From: Curtobacterium sp. MCJR17_020
GTDB lineage: Bacteria > Actinomycetota > Actinomycetes > Actinomycetales > Microbacteriaceae
Direction of reading: 5' to 3'
Assembly (NCBI RefSeq): GCF_003234365.2
Contig: NZ_CP126260.1
Coordinates: 1,860,001-1,924,000, forward strand
DNA: 64,000 nt
Shown here: piece by piece, positions 9,001 to 16,437 of the stretch
Layout: every line of letters starts with the position of its first letter
Numbering within the stretch: position 1 is the first letter of the stretch
The notes under the pieces: model-generated
The model's input: only the letters and a program-made list of their open reading frames with translations
Databases searched by the model: none
What the model was told of the DNA's origin: nothing
Position numbers and translations under genes: made by a program

Positions 9001-11377
9001 CACCGCCGGGCAGGGTCATCGTCGACACGTTGCCGAACGCGTCGAAGTCCTTCGTCACGACGCGACCGAGGGGATCCGTGGTGGACACGATCTCGCCGTG
9101 CTGGCCGTAGGTGACCTCGGTGCGGGCACCGGTCGGATCGATCGTCGCGGTGACCCGGCCGCCGTCGCCGTGCTCGAACCGCCACAGTCCGCCGTCCGGA
9201 TCCTCGCGCGCGGTGAGTAGCCCGGCGGCGTCGTAGCGGTACCGGGTCCGGTGGCCGAGCGGTGTGACGGCCTCGACGATCCGACCTCCGGCGTCGCGGA
9301 CCAACCGCGCGGTGTCGCCGACGGCGTTCTCGACGCCGACGAGCTCACCGGACGCGTCGTGGTGGAACGTGACGACGACGCCCGTCGGATCGGTGGTGCG
9401 GACGAGCACCCCGTCCTGCCAGTCGAGCAGCGTGCGTCCGCCGACGGGATCGACGACGGCCGACGGGTTCCGGTCGTCGCCCGTGTACTCGTACTCGGCG
9501 ACCCCGCCGTTCGCGGTGACCACCGTGGTCATGCGGTCCTGCTCGTCGTACCCGAAGGTCAGATCGGCGCCCTCCGGCGTCACGGTCCGGACCCGACGCC
9601 CGCGGTCGTCGTACCCGTGGACGGTCACCTGACCATCGCGCTCGGTCACCGAGACGAGGTTGCCGTGCGGGTCGTACGACATCGACTGGCGCTGCCCGTC
9701 GGTGTCGATGATCCCGACGACGCGGCCCTTCCGGTCGGCGATCCAGGTGTTCGCGTGGTCCCCGTCGACGTCGGAGACCGAGGTGACCCGACCCGGCAGG
9801 TACGTGAACCGGACCCGTCGACCGAACGGTGTGCGCTGCTCGATGACCCGGCCGCGGTCGTCGTAGGTGTTCTCGCACTCGACGACCCCGGTCGCCGCGG
9901 TCACTCGGTCGATCAGCCCGTCCGCGTTCCAGCGGTACCGACGACTGCCGACAGCGTCGGTCGCCCGGACCAGCCGGCGGGCGTCGTCGTAGTGGTACTC
10001 GACGCGGCGACCGTCCGACGCCGTCACGGACGCCACCCGGTCGCCGCGGTACTCGATGTCGACGAACCGCCCGAACACGTGCGCGAGCCGGGTGATCCGG
10101 TCCTGCTCGTCGCGGCGCACGGTCACGGCGGTGCCCGCACCACGATCGCTGCTCAGCCACAGTCCGGACGGTGTGAACGCCCACCGACCGCCGGCGTTGT
10201 CCCGCACGACGAGCGAGTCCTGTTCGGCCCGGAGCCACAGGTCCTCGCCGACGCCGCGGCTCCACCCGTCCCCCTGCCGCGGGAAGTCGATCTGCCGACC
10301 GTCGTCCAGCACGACCGAGGCGGCCTCGTCGCTGACCTCGAGCCGGACGTCGAGGATCGAGGACCACCCGAGTCCGAACACCCCGACGCGGCCGTCGAGT
10401 GAGTTGTACATGCGGGCGAGCCGGAGCGACGCGGCCTGCCCCGCGAAGGACAGGTCGGTCTCGGGCTCGAGGAAGTTGCCGGTAGCGGTGTTGACCGGGT
10501 CGTCGGCGAACCCGTTCGTCGGGGGTGTTCCCAGGGCCGAGAACGGCCCGATGGTGAAGTCATCACGTCCGGCGTCGATCCCCGCCGAGGACAGGGCTGC
10601 CGCGATCGCCGCGTCTGACAGCGTCGCGGGCCCGGCACCACCACCGGCGGCCTCGAACTGCGCTGCGACGGTGCCCGCCCAGTCGGCGTCCTTCCCGTTC
10701 GCCGTGAGCCAGTCGGTCACCGCGGTCAGCAGCGACTGGGCGTTCAGGGTGCCCCAGCACGGGTTGCACTCGGCCTCGTAGTCGCTCAGGGCGTTCCGGA
10801 ACGTCGAGACGGCGCCGGACAGATCGGCGTCGAGTGTCCGGGTATTCGCCTCGAAGGAGCGGAGGTCCGCGGGGACGGCGGACGACGTCCCACCGCTGGT
10901 CCCGCCGCCTGCCGGGAACTCCCGCCCCGTGACGCTGACCTCGTCCGCCTGCAGTCGTGGCTCCGGCTCGGGCTCCGGCGGCTTCGGGTCGTCGCCCCCG
11001 CCGAACCACGTCGAGACCTCGTGCCCGGCGGCGACGAGGAGGTTCTCCTCGCGTTCACGCTTGCGGGCGGTCCACTCCTTCGCCTGCTTCCGCCGGTCGT
11101 CCTCGTCCTTCGCGGCGTCGCGCAGCTGCTGCACGAACCCCGACAGGCTCTGCAGCGACTCGACGAGCTTCGTCGCGCTGCGCGAACCGATGTCGGCGTT
11201 GTCCGCGAAGACCTCGGAGAAGTACCCGCGGAACTCCGCACGCGCAGTCGTCACCGATGACGAGCGCGAACCGGACTGGCCGCCGATCGACGACGCGAGC
11301 GCCGTCGAAGCCGATTTCAGCGCATCCGCCGCGCTGTACGAGTAACCGGTCGGATCGTTCCCGTGGATCTTCGCCAT
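6029..11377 (-). CDS. rhs: Rhs/YD-repeat polymorphic toxin with GIY-YIG-like nuclease tip
   Basis: A 1782-residue protein. I chose the ATG ending at 11377 (MAKIHGNDPTGYSYS) because a GGGGGG Shine-Dalgarno lies 8 bases upstream; an ATG two codons earlier is too close to it. Order of parts: N-terminal helical domain (about 1-120), Pro/Glu-rich linker, DUF6531-like entry (PVNTATGNFLEPETDLSF), dozens of YD repeats (for example YDAAGRLV), the Rhs core end (SRGFLSVDPVAAPAG, NPYSFAGNDPLHAIDPLGL), a Gly/Ala-rich hydrophobic pre-toxin region, and a tip of about 110 residues: GIIYRRTDITGDLKPYIGQT, LLRQAAHAREHP, LDRREEFHIR, GPTNKGNPDG and LSNKR. The Y...YIG pair, Arg/His helix, Glu and Asn fit a GIY-YIG nuclease fold. 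No signal peptide is seen; export by a type VII-like route is possible but unproven. Confidence 0.9.
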   Translation of the reverse strand: MAKIHGNDPTGYSYSAADALKSASTALASSIGGQSGSRSSSVTTARAEFRGYFSEVFADNADIGSRSATKLVESLQSLSGFVQQLRDAAKDEDDRRKQAKEWTARKREREENLLVAAGHEVSTWFGGGDDPKPPEPEPEPRLQADEVSVTGREFPAGGGTSGGTSSAVPADLRSFEANTRTLDADLSGAVSTFRNALSDYEAECNPCWGTLNAQSLLTAVTDWLTANGKDADWAGTVAAQFEAAGGGAGPATLSDAAIAAALSSAGIDAGRDDFTIGPFSALGTPPTNGFADDPVNTATGNFLEPETDLSFAGQAASLRLARMYNSLDGRVGVFGLGWSSILDVRLEVSDEAASVVLDDGRQIDFPRQGDGWSRGVGEDLWLRAEQDSLVVRDNAGGRWAFTPSGLWLSSDRGAGTAVTVRRDEQDRITRLAHVFGRFVDIEYRGDRVASVTASDGRRVEYHYDDARRLVRATDAVGSRRYRWNADGLIDRVTAATGVVECENTYDDRGRVIEQRTPFGRRVRFTYLPGRVTSVSDVDGDHANTWIADRKGRVVGIIDTDGQRQSMSYDPHGNLVSVTERDGQVTVHGYDDRGRRVRTVTPEGADLTFGYDEQDRMTTVVTANGGVAEYEYTGDDRNPSAVVDPVGGRTLLDWQDGVLVRTTDPTGVVVTFHHDASGELVGVENAVGDTARLVRDAGGRIVEAVTPLGHRTRYRYDAAGLLTAREDPDGGLWRFEHGDGGRVTATIDPTGARTEVTYGQHGEIVSTTDPLGRVVTKDFDAFGNVSTMTLPGGAEWAFVHDALSRLEAVVDPAGGTWRREYNAVGALGATVDPTGVRTEVGHSRTDGVSTVRDAFDAVSVTTDEFGRPTRLEHADSSAELTTYDACGRPVELVDADGGLTRIQRDLAGRVVAVTTPAGRTTRYEYDACGRPVSAIDPAGARTTLTYDADSRVVARTLPTGEVARTEYDRQGRVVHADVPGVGTVRYRYDRVGRVVSARDTRFGQRTFRYDAAGQLVAAVNGLGGTTRYEYDQRGRLVRTVDPLGGVTVRTYTQLDKVASSTDQLGRTTTATYDAAGRQLTQTDPDGTVLRWEYDAAGRESAQYADDRLIGRIDRDARARTVTITDETRPGSPTAHVLEFSRLGQLVRRSTGARETRWTHDADGLRTSVQSPDGSTTRYEHDATGRVVRVEHSAFGEARYERDAAGRMLQARAGDQLQTWEYANGHVVRHARIDSDGTHLSTIGRDADGRITRVDGPGGSTTYEHDDAAQLVASVQDGNRTGWVYDAAGRLVEERTDSGARRFSYDAAGQLTRVDAPDGAPGAEYAYDGAGRRIQTVRADGVTTTYAWTPQGHLTGVAETTAAGSTTTDLHVDALGELADVDGVPIDWDTAAFAPTLLAVGDTPVVRAPGGLTGVGDGWATSGRRTTRAADDADPWQTLVDLGGSGLPGGIALGADGSLQVASLEWMGARAYDSSSRGFLSVDPVAAPAGAAWAGNPYSFAGNDPLHAIDPLGLAPVTDAELEAYAAAEQGPLARAAAATGDWFADNWEYVAGGAMVVAGGVLVATGVGGPVGAMLISAGADTIIQKATTGEVNWGQVAVSGAFGAVGGGAGALIGKQLVKNAAEGAAENVANYAVSGQPVTPGGLLRNAAEGAATSAATGGTMSKVHLPTSVAKLGDETPVPPGIIYRRTDITGDLKPYIGQTKSEDHFLLRQAAHAREHPDAAFRFERIDRGHPGVDLDRREEFHIRNEGGPTNKGNPDGGLSNKRHQMSEKRYDAAGGSPY

Positions 11378-11463
11378 CGTCATTCCCCCCTGGTGTTGAC
11401 CGCACCATCCTGGCACGGATCCGGACTGGTATTCCAGAGGACGGCATGCGTGCCGAGGGGAGA

Positions 11464-11507
11464 CGGACGGGAGGCCCGTGGCGGATCCGCCACGGGCCTC
11501 CCGTCCG
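11464..11507. terminator. Perfect 44-bp palindrome between sufE and rhs
   Basis: CGGACGGGAGGCCCGTGGCG then GA, followed by its exact reverse complement. It sits after the sufE stop and upstream of the rhs gene on the same strand, so it most likely terminates sseA-sufE and insulates rhs. It belongs to the GGACGGGAGGC stem family seen at 821 and 16347. Confidence 0.75.
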
Positions 11508-11521
11508 CCTTCCGGTTGCGT

Positions 11522-11980
11522 CTACGACACCGCAGCCTGCACCTGACGCTGCACGCGACCGAGCATGCCCACCATGCCGCGGATCCGCAGCGGGCTGACC
11601 GCCTCGGACAGCCCGATCGTCAGCGGGTAGTCCGCCGGCACGGCGAGCACCTGCGCTGCCGTCAGGCCGCTCAGGCCCTGCGCCAGGATGGAGGCGAAGC
11701 CGCGCGTGGTCGGCGCCTCGCGCGGGGCGGTGGCGTGCATGCGGACGACGTCGGGTGCGTCGCCGTCCTCGCCCACGGTGACCGTGATGAACACGGGGGA
11801 CTGGCACTCCTCGACCCGTTCGAGTTCGTCCTCGTGCCCCTGCAGGCGCTCGGGCAACGCGGGCAGTTCGTTCGAGAACTCGAGCAGGAGCTGCAGGCGG
11901 TCCTTCTGGCCCAGGGCGAGGAAGTCGTCGCGGATCTCGGCGAGGGTGGCGGGGAGAGTGGCCTCGGTGCTGTCGTTCAT
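11522..11980 (-). CDS. sufE: SufE-like sulfur acceptor
   Basis: A 152-residue protein starting at MNDSTEATLPATL; the frame is open further upstream but that overlaps sseA. SufE proteins take sulfane sulfur from a cysteine desulfurase through one Cys. Here the Cys lies in the motif ELERVEECQSPVFI, matching the family's RV-x-x-CQS block, and the helical end LSEAVSPLRIRGMVGML is typical. It overlaps the upstream sulfurtransferase gene by 4 bp (ATGA), implying coupled translation and a joint role in sulfur relay. Confidence 0.88.
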   Translation of the reverse strand: MNDSTEATLPATLAEIRDDFLALGQKDRLQLLLEFSNELPALPERLQGHEDELERVEECQSPVFITVTVGEDGDAPDVVRMHATAPREAPTTRGFASILAQGLSGLTAAQVLAVPADYPLTIGLSEAVSPLRIRGMVGMLGRVQRQVQAAVS

Positions 11981-12882
11981 CGGTTCGGGACTGTACCCGG
12001 CTCCGCGCCCTGCACGATCGGGACGCGCACGGCGCTGCCCCACTCGGTCCACGAACCGTCGTAGTTGCGGACGCTGTCGTAACCGAGCAGGTGCTGCAAG
12101 ACGAACCAGGTGTGGCTCGACCGCTCACCGATGCGGCAGTACGCGATGACCTCGTCCGCGTCGCCGATGCCGGCGCCCTCGCGGTAGATCGCGTCGAGTT
12201 CCGCGCGCGGCTTGAAGGTGCCGTCCGGAGCGGCGGCGGTGGCCCACGGGATGTTCACCGCCGTGGGGACGTGGCCGCCGCGCAGCGCTCCTTCTTCCGG
12301 GTAGTCGGGCGCGGTCGTGCGCTCACCGCTGTACTCCGGCGCGCTGCGGACGTCGATGAGGGGCTTGCCGAGGTGGGCGAGCACGTCGTCCTTGTAGGCA
12401 CGGATCTCGGTGTCGATCCGCTCGACGACCGGGTACTCGGCCGGCGTGACGGCGGTCTCGTCGGTGGTGAGGGCGCGGTCCTCGGCGATCCACTTCGCAC
12501 GGCCGCCGTCGAGCAGGCGGACGTCCTCGTGGCCGAACAGCGAGAAGACCCAGAGGGCGTACGCGGCCCACCAGTTGTTCTTGTCGCCGTAGACCACGAC
12601 GGTGGTCTCGCGGCCGATGCCCTTGCTGCCGAGGAGTTCCGCGAAGGCCTCGCCGTCGATGTAGTCGCGCTGCACCGGGTCGTTGAGGTCGGTGTGCCAG
12701 TCGATCTTGACGGCGCCGGGGATGTGGCCCGTCTCGTAGAGCAGGACGTCCTCGTCGGACTCGACGACGACCAGGTCGGGGGTGTGGGCGTCCAGTTGTT
12801 CCTGCAGCCACTCGGTGGAGACGAGACGCTCCGGGTGGGCGTAGGCGGTGAACTTCTCGGACGGGTCGACCGGTGCGGTCAT
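11977..12882 (-). CDS. sseA: Thiosulfate/3-mercaptopyruvate sulfurtransferase
   Basis: A 301-residue two-domain rhodanese. The first domain has the inactive-type GHIPGAVKIDWHTDL segment and YGDKNNWWAAYALW. The second has LIDVRSAPEYSG, GHVPTAVNIPW and the catalytic loop YCRIGERSSHTWFVL with the active Cys near residue 247. The CRIGERS loop is common in actinobacterial CysA/SseA-type enzymes. Cytosolic. It would move sulfane sulfur, and the overlapping sufE suggests delivery into Fe-S or related sulfur pathways. The gene is divergent from zapE, with about 135 bp between the starts. Confidence 0.9.
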   Translation of the reverse strand: MTAPVDPSEKFTAYAHPERLVSTEWLQEQLDAHTPDLVVVESDEDVLLYETGHIPGAVKIDWHTDLNDPVQRDYIDGEAFAELLGSKGIGRETTVVVYGDKNNWWAAYALWVFSLFGHEDVRLLDGGRAKWIAEDRALTTDETAVTPAEYPVVERIDTEIRAYKDDVLAHLGKPLIDVRSAPEYSGERTTAPDYPEEGALRGGHVPTAVNIPWATAAAPDGTFKPRAELDAIYREGAGIGDADEVIAYCRIGERSSHTWFVLQHLLGYDSVRNYDGSWTEWGSAVRVPIVQGAEPGTVPNR

Positions 12883-13019
12883 GGTGGGCTACCTCCAGGT
12901 GGTCATCCGGCACCGGACTAGGATCGGTCGTCGGTGCCTGTGGGCAACGGTACGCGGACGTACCGTGCCCCAGCCGCAACGTGACACCGCACGACTTGCT
13001 TCCCGGAAGGCCCACTCGA

Positions 13020-14024
13020 TTGCCAGCGCACCTCGTCGACCGTGACCCCCAGGTGACCCCGCAGCAGATGGCCGCGGCACTCGTGCCACCGCCCCAGTTC
13101 GCGGACGCCTCGTTCGAGTCGTACCGGCCGGACCCGGACTACGCCTCGCAGGCCGACGTGCGCGACGCCGTCGCAGCGTTCGTCGCGGCGGGTCCGACCG
13201 AAGCACCACGTCGCGGGCTGTTCGGCCGCCGCAAGCAGTCGGTCGAGCCCGCTGCGAAGTCCGGTGTCTACCTGGACGGCGGGTTCGGTGTCGGCAAGAC
13301 CCACCTGCTCGCCGCGGCGTACCACGCCGCATCAGGGCGGAAGACGTTCGGCACGTTCATCGAGTACACGGCCCTCGTCGGTGCGCTCGGGTTCCAGGGC
13401 ACGGTCGACCTGCTGCGCGGGACCGCGCTGGTCTGCATCGACGAGTTCGAGCTCGACGACCCGGGCGACACCATGGTCATGACCCGTCTGATCAAGGAGC
13501 TGACCGAGACCGGCACCCGGTTCGCCGCCACCTCGAACACGCCTCCGGGCGCGCTCGGCGAGGGTCGGTTCGCGGCGCAGGACTTCCTGCGCGAGATCCA
13601 GGCGATGTCCGACCGGTTCGACACCATGCGGATCGACGGGCTGGACTACCGCCGCCGCGCGGTCGACGAGTCTGCGGGTGTGGTGTCCGACGTGGCCGCG
13701 GCGCTGCCGGCCGGCACCGTCACGCTCGACGACTTCTCGGCCGTGGTCGCGCACCTCGGCTCGGTGCACCCGTCGAAGTACGTCGCGCTCGTCGAGGACC
13801 TCGACGCCGTCGGGCTGACCGACGTCCGGGCGTTCACGGACCAGACCGACGCGCTCCGGTGGGTGGCGCTCGTCGACCGGCTCTACGACGCCCAGGTCCG
13901 GATCGTGGCCTCGGGCACGCCGCTCGACCAGGTGTACCCCGACGCCATGCTCGACGGCGGCTACCGCAAGAAGTACCTGCGCGCAGCGAGCCGTGTCGTG
14001 GCCCTGAGCCGCGCCCAGGACTGA
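13020..14024 (+). CDS. zapE: AFG1/ZapE-family ATPase
   Basis: A 334-residue protein. I chose the TTG at 13020 because GGAAGG lies about 10 bases upstream; the frame is open further upstream but crosses the divergent sseA promoter. Walker A is GGFGVGKTHLL (about residue 86), Walker B is ALVCIDEFELDDPGD, and AATSNTPPGALGEG fits the sensor I region of the AFG1-like ATPase family. ZapE is known as a Z-ring associated ATPase in proteobacteria; the role in actinobacteria is less clear. An RKQSVEP linker follows the N-terminal segment. It stands alone as a transcription unit. Confidence 0.85.
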   Translation: MPAHLVDRDPQVTPQQMAAALVPPPQFADASFESYRPDPDYASQADVRDAVAAFVAAGPTEAPRRGLFGRRKQSVEPAAKSGVYLDGGFGVGKTHLLAAAYHAASGRKTFGTFIEYTALVGALGFQGTVDLLRGTALVCIDEFELDDPGDTMVMTRLIKELTETGTRFAATSNTPPGALGEGRFAAQDFLREIQAMSDRFDTMRIDGLDYRRRAVDESAGVVSDVAAALPAGTVTLDDFSAVVAHLGSVHPSKYVALVEDLDAVGLTDVRAFTDQTDALRWVALVDRLYDAQVRIVASGTPLDQVYPDAMLDGGYRKKYLRAASRVVALSRAQD

Positions 14025-14062
14025 CGCCCACCGCCCGGGGCATCCGCTGACCGGTCGGTGCA

Positions 14063-14078
14063 CCCCCTGTCCAGGGGG
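14063..14078 (+). terminator. Short hairpin after zapE
   Basis: CCCCCT-GTCC-AGGGGG, 38 bp after the zapE stop. The stem is only 6 bp without a U tract, so this is a weak terminator candidate. Confidence 0.35.
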
Positions 14079-14122
14079 CATCGGGCCATGCGAAACACGA
14101 CGTTTACAAACCGCGCCGTCGC

Positions 14123-14160
14123 GTTACATCCGCGAAACACATCGTGCCCCCTCGTGAAAC
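14123..14160 (+). promoter_or_regulatory. GlnR-type operator upstream of the ammonium transporter
   Basis: The sequence reads GTTAC-N6-GAAAC-N6-TGCCC-N6-GAAAC with exact 6-bp spacers. The known actinobacterial GlnR box is GTNAC-N6-GAAAC repeated. Three of the four half-sites match (GTTAC and both GAAAC), and the fourth is degenerate. It lies 70 bp upstream of the amt start, a position consistent with activation under nitrogen limitation. Confidence 0.75.
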
Positions 14161-14229
14161 GTCACCTCGCCAGACTCGGTGTCACCCGAGGCGGTCCAAG
14201 AGCCGCTCGTGCAATCGAGAGGTGAACAG

Positions 14230-15504
14230 ATGCTTGATCAGGGCAACACGACGTTCGTGTTGGTCATGGCGGCGCTGGTGTTGTTCATGACACCCGGCCT
14301 GGCCTTCTTCTACGGCGGTTTGGTGAAGGCCAAGTCCGTCATCAGCATGATGATGATGTCGTTCGGTGCGATCGCACTCGTGAGCGTCCTGTGGGTGCTC
14401 TACGGCTACGCGATCGCCTTCGCCAACCACGGTGACGGCACGGCGGTCTCCGGTGTCGTCGGGTTCTTCAGCATCGACTGGAACCAGATCGGTCTCGGCC
14501 AGGCCTTCGAGGAGGCGCAGTCCTCGAACATCCAGGCGGCGTACCCGTCGATGGCGTTCGTCGGCTTCCAGGCCACCTTCGCGATCATCACGGTCGCGCT
14601 CATCTCCGGCGCCATCGCCGACCGCGCCAAGTTCGGCGCCTGGATGGTCTTCGCGGGCATCTGGGTCACGGTCGTCTACTTCCCGGTCGCCTCGTGGGTC
14701 TTCAACCTGACCTCGGGTTGGGCTGCCACGTGGGGCGTCATCGACTTCGCCGGTGGCACCGCGGTGCACATCAACGCCGGTGCAGCAGGTCTCGCCCTGG
14801 CGCTCGTCCTCGGCAAGCGCGTCGGGTTCGCCAAGGGCGCGCACAAGCCGCACAACCCGCCCTTCGTCCTGCTCGGTGCTGCCATCCTGTGGTTCGGCTG
14901 GTTCGGCTTCAACGCCGGCTCCGAGGGCGCCGCTGACGGCATCGCCGCGATCGCCTGGGTCAACACCCTCGCCGCACCGGCCGCCGCCATCCTCGGCTGG
15001 CTGCTCGTCGAGAAGCTCAAGGACGGCAAGGCCACCTCGGTCGGCGCCGCCTCGGGTGCCGTCACCGGTCTCGTCGCCATCACCCCGGCATGTGCCAACT
15101 TGACGCCGGGCTGGGGCATCCTGCTCGGCTTCGTCGCCGGCATCATCTGCTGCTTCGCCATCGACTGGAAGTACCGTCTCGGCTTCGACGACTCGCTCGA
15201 CGTCGTCGGTGTCCACCTGGTCGGCGGCATCGTCGGCACGCTGTACCTCGGCTTCTTCGCCAACGACACCGGCCTGATCTACTCCGGTTCGTTCGAGCAG
15301 CTCGGCAAGCAGGCCACCGCGGCCCTGGCCGTCGGCATCTACTCCTTCGTCCTGGCGTTCGTCATCGGCTTCCTCATCGAGAAGACGATCGGCTTCCGCG
15401 TCAAGACCGAGGACGAGGTCGCCGGCATCGACACCGCGGTCCACGGTGAAGAGGGCTACGTCCTCTACGAGCAGACCGACGACTCGCCGGTCTCGGTCCG
15501 CTAG
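14230..15504 (+). CDS. amt: Ammonium transporter (Amt family)
   Basis: A 424-residue membrane protein. The ATG at 14230 has GAGAGGTGAAC just upstream; an earlier in-frame start would run through the operator. It has about eleven hydrophobic segments, the Amt signatures LFMTPGLAFFYGGLVKAKS and AGGTAVHINAGAAGLALAL, and GAAILWFGWFGFNAGS, including the twin-His pore region (HIN...; VVGVHLVGGIVG). It imports ammonium/ammonia across the cytoplasmic membrane. There is no adjacent glnK. Expression is probably controlled by GlnR through the operator at 14123-14160, and a strong terminator follows. Confidence 0.95.
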   Translation: MLDQGNTTFVLVMAALVLFMTPGLAFFYGGLVKAKSVISMMMMSFGAIALVSVLWVLYGYAIAFANHGDGTAVSGVVGFFSIDWNQIGLGQAFEEAQSSNIQAAYPSMAFVGFQATFAIITVALISGAIADRAKFGAWMVFAGIWVTVVYFPVASWVFNLTSGWAATWGVIDFAGGTAVHINAGAAGLALALVLGKRVGFAKGAHKPHNPPFVLLGAAILWFGWFGFNAGSEGAADGIAAIAWVNTLAAPAAAILGWLLVEKLKDGKATSVGAASGAVTGLVAITPACANLTPGWGILLGFVAGIICCFAIDWKYRLGFDDSLDVVGVHLVGGIVGTLYLGFFANDTGLIYSGSFEQLGKQATAALAVGIYSFVLAFVIGFLIEKTIGFRVKTEDEVAGIDTAVHGEEGYVLYEQTDDSPVSVR

Positions 15505-15535
15505 CCAGCAGACACCAGCTCCACCAGCACCACCC

Positions 15536-15586
15536 GCACGACGACGGGCCCCGCGCACACAGCAAGCGCGGGGCCCGTCGTCGTGC
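15536..15586 (+). terminator. Terminator after amt
   Basis: A perfect 21-bp stem (GCACGACGACGGGCCCCGCG plus C, and its complement) with a 9-base loop ACACAGCAA, 31 bp after the amt stop. It is followed by a run of GTCGTCGGTCGTCGG-type short repeats before the next gene. Confidence 0.8.
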
Positions 15587-15647
15587 GGTCCTGCGTCTGT
15601 CGTCGGTCGTCGGTCGTCTGTCGTCGGACGTCTGACAGGGTGGTCGC

Positions 15648-16298
15648 ATGACGACGACGTCGACCCTCACCAACCTGCGCGAGGTCGGGGGACCGGGCCT
15701 GCAGGACGCCCGTCCCCGCACCGTGTACCGCGCGAACACCGAACGCGTCGGTGCCGACGCCTACCCGCACGGACTCGCGGCCGTGGTCGACCTGCGCCGT
15801 GACGACGAGGTCGCCCGCGTCCCGCACCCGCTCGGCACCACCGACGGCTACCGGCTGGTCCCGCTGTTCGACCCGTCGACCGTCGAGTCCGGCGCTCAGG
15901 CCGTGCAGCTCGAGGAGCAGTACATCGACTGGCTCGAGCGCCACCGCACCGGGATCGCCGCTGCCTTCCGCGCGATCGCCCGGTCCGACGGCGACGTGCT
16001 CGTCTGCTGCTCCGCCGGCAAGGACCGCACCGGCGTCGTCAGCGGACTGCTCGCCCGGCTCTGGGGCGCGTCGATCGAGGCCATCGGCGACGACTACGCA
16101 GCCAGCGCTGCCGGGCTGGCGGACCGGTTCGCCGGGGAGCGTGCGGTCAGCACCGACCCCGAGGCCACCGCCGTCGCGCAACGGTGCGTGCCGGAGACCA
16201 TGACCACCGTGGTCCGGCACGTCGAGGCGAGGTGGGGCAGCGTCGCCGCGTACCTGCGCTGGGCCGGACTGACGGACGCGGAGATCGCGGCGCTCTGA
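15648..16298 (+). CDS. Tyrosine/dual-specificity phosphatase
   Basis: A 216-residue protein of the PtpB/Siw14-like group. It begins with NLREVGG and RTVYRANTERV, typical of this family, then VVDLRRDDEVAR, and has the P-loop VCCSAGKDRTGVVSGLL with the catalytic Cys and the C-x5-R arginine. The C-terminal part (YLRWAGLTDAEI) is the usual end. It could dephosphorylate protein tyrosine or phosphoinositides; the substrate is unknown. Start ATG at 15648. It is convergent with the following aldo/keto reductase across a strong hairpin. Confidence 0.85.
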   Translation: MTTTSTLTNLREVGGPGLQDARPRTVYRANTERVGADAYPHGLAAVVDLRRDDEVARVPHPLGTTDGYRLVPLFDPSTVESGAQAVQLEEQYIDWLERHRTGIAAAFRAIARSDGDVLVCCSAGKDRTGVVSGLLARLWGASIEAIGDDYAASAAGLADRFAGERAVSTDPEATAVAQRCVPETMTTVVRHVEARWGSVAAYLRWAGLTDAEIAAL

Positions 16299-16346
16299 CG
16301 GGCGTGCGTCGTCCTGGCGGCTCGCCACGTGCGGTGGTCGCAACGG

Positions 16347-16395
16347 CGGACGGGAGGCACGGTGCGCGTCCGACGCGCACCGTGCCTCCCGTCCG
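16347..16395. terminator. Bidirectional hairpin between convergent genes
   Basis: CGGACGGGAGGCACGGTGCG plus CGTC and its complement form a stem of about 24 bp around a central C. It serves the phosphatase on the plus strand and the reductase on the minus strand. It shares the GGACGGGAGGC stem base with the hairpins at 821 and 11464. Confidence 0.75.
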
Positions 16396-16437
16396 TGGCC
16401 CTGATCGTGGGCCGTGGTTCCGGCCCGTTCCGTCAGC

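Noticed and set aside
6143..9220. A 1025-residue open frame on the plus strand opposite rhs
   Set aside because: It mirrors the YD repeats of the minus-strand Rhs gene; the composition is Arg/Gly/Val-rich with no domain, and the Rhs frame is far better supported.
7300..10400. Regularly spaced repeats resembling a CRISPR array
   Set aside because: The periodicity comes from coding YD repeats (GTCGTACTCGTACCGGGT-like) of the Rhs protein; repeats are degenerate and there are no constant spacers or cas genes.
15590..15640. GTCGTCGGTCGTCGG repeats as a possible regulatory array
   Set aside because: Short imperfect repeats after a terminator and before the phosphatase gene; no dyad or known site could be defined.
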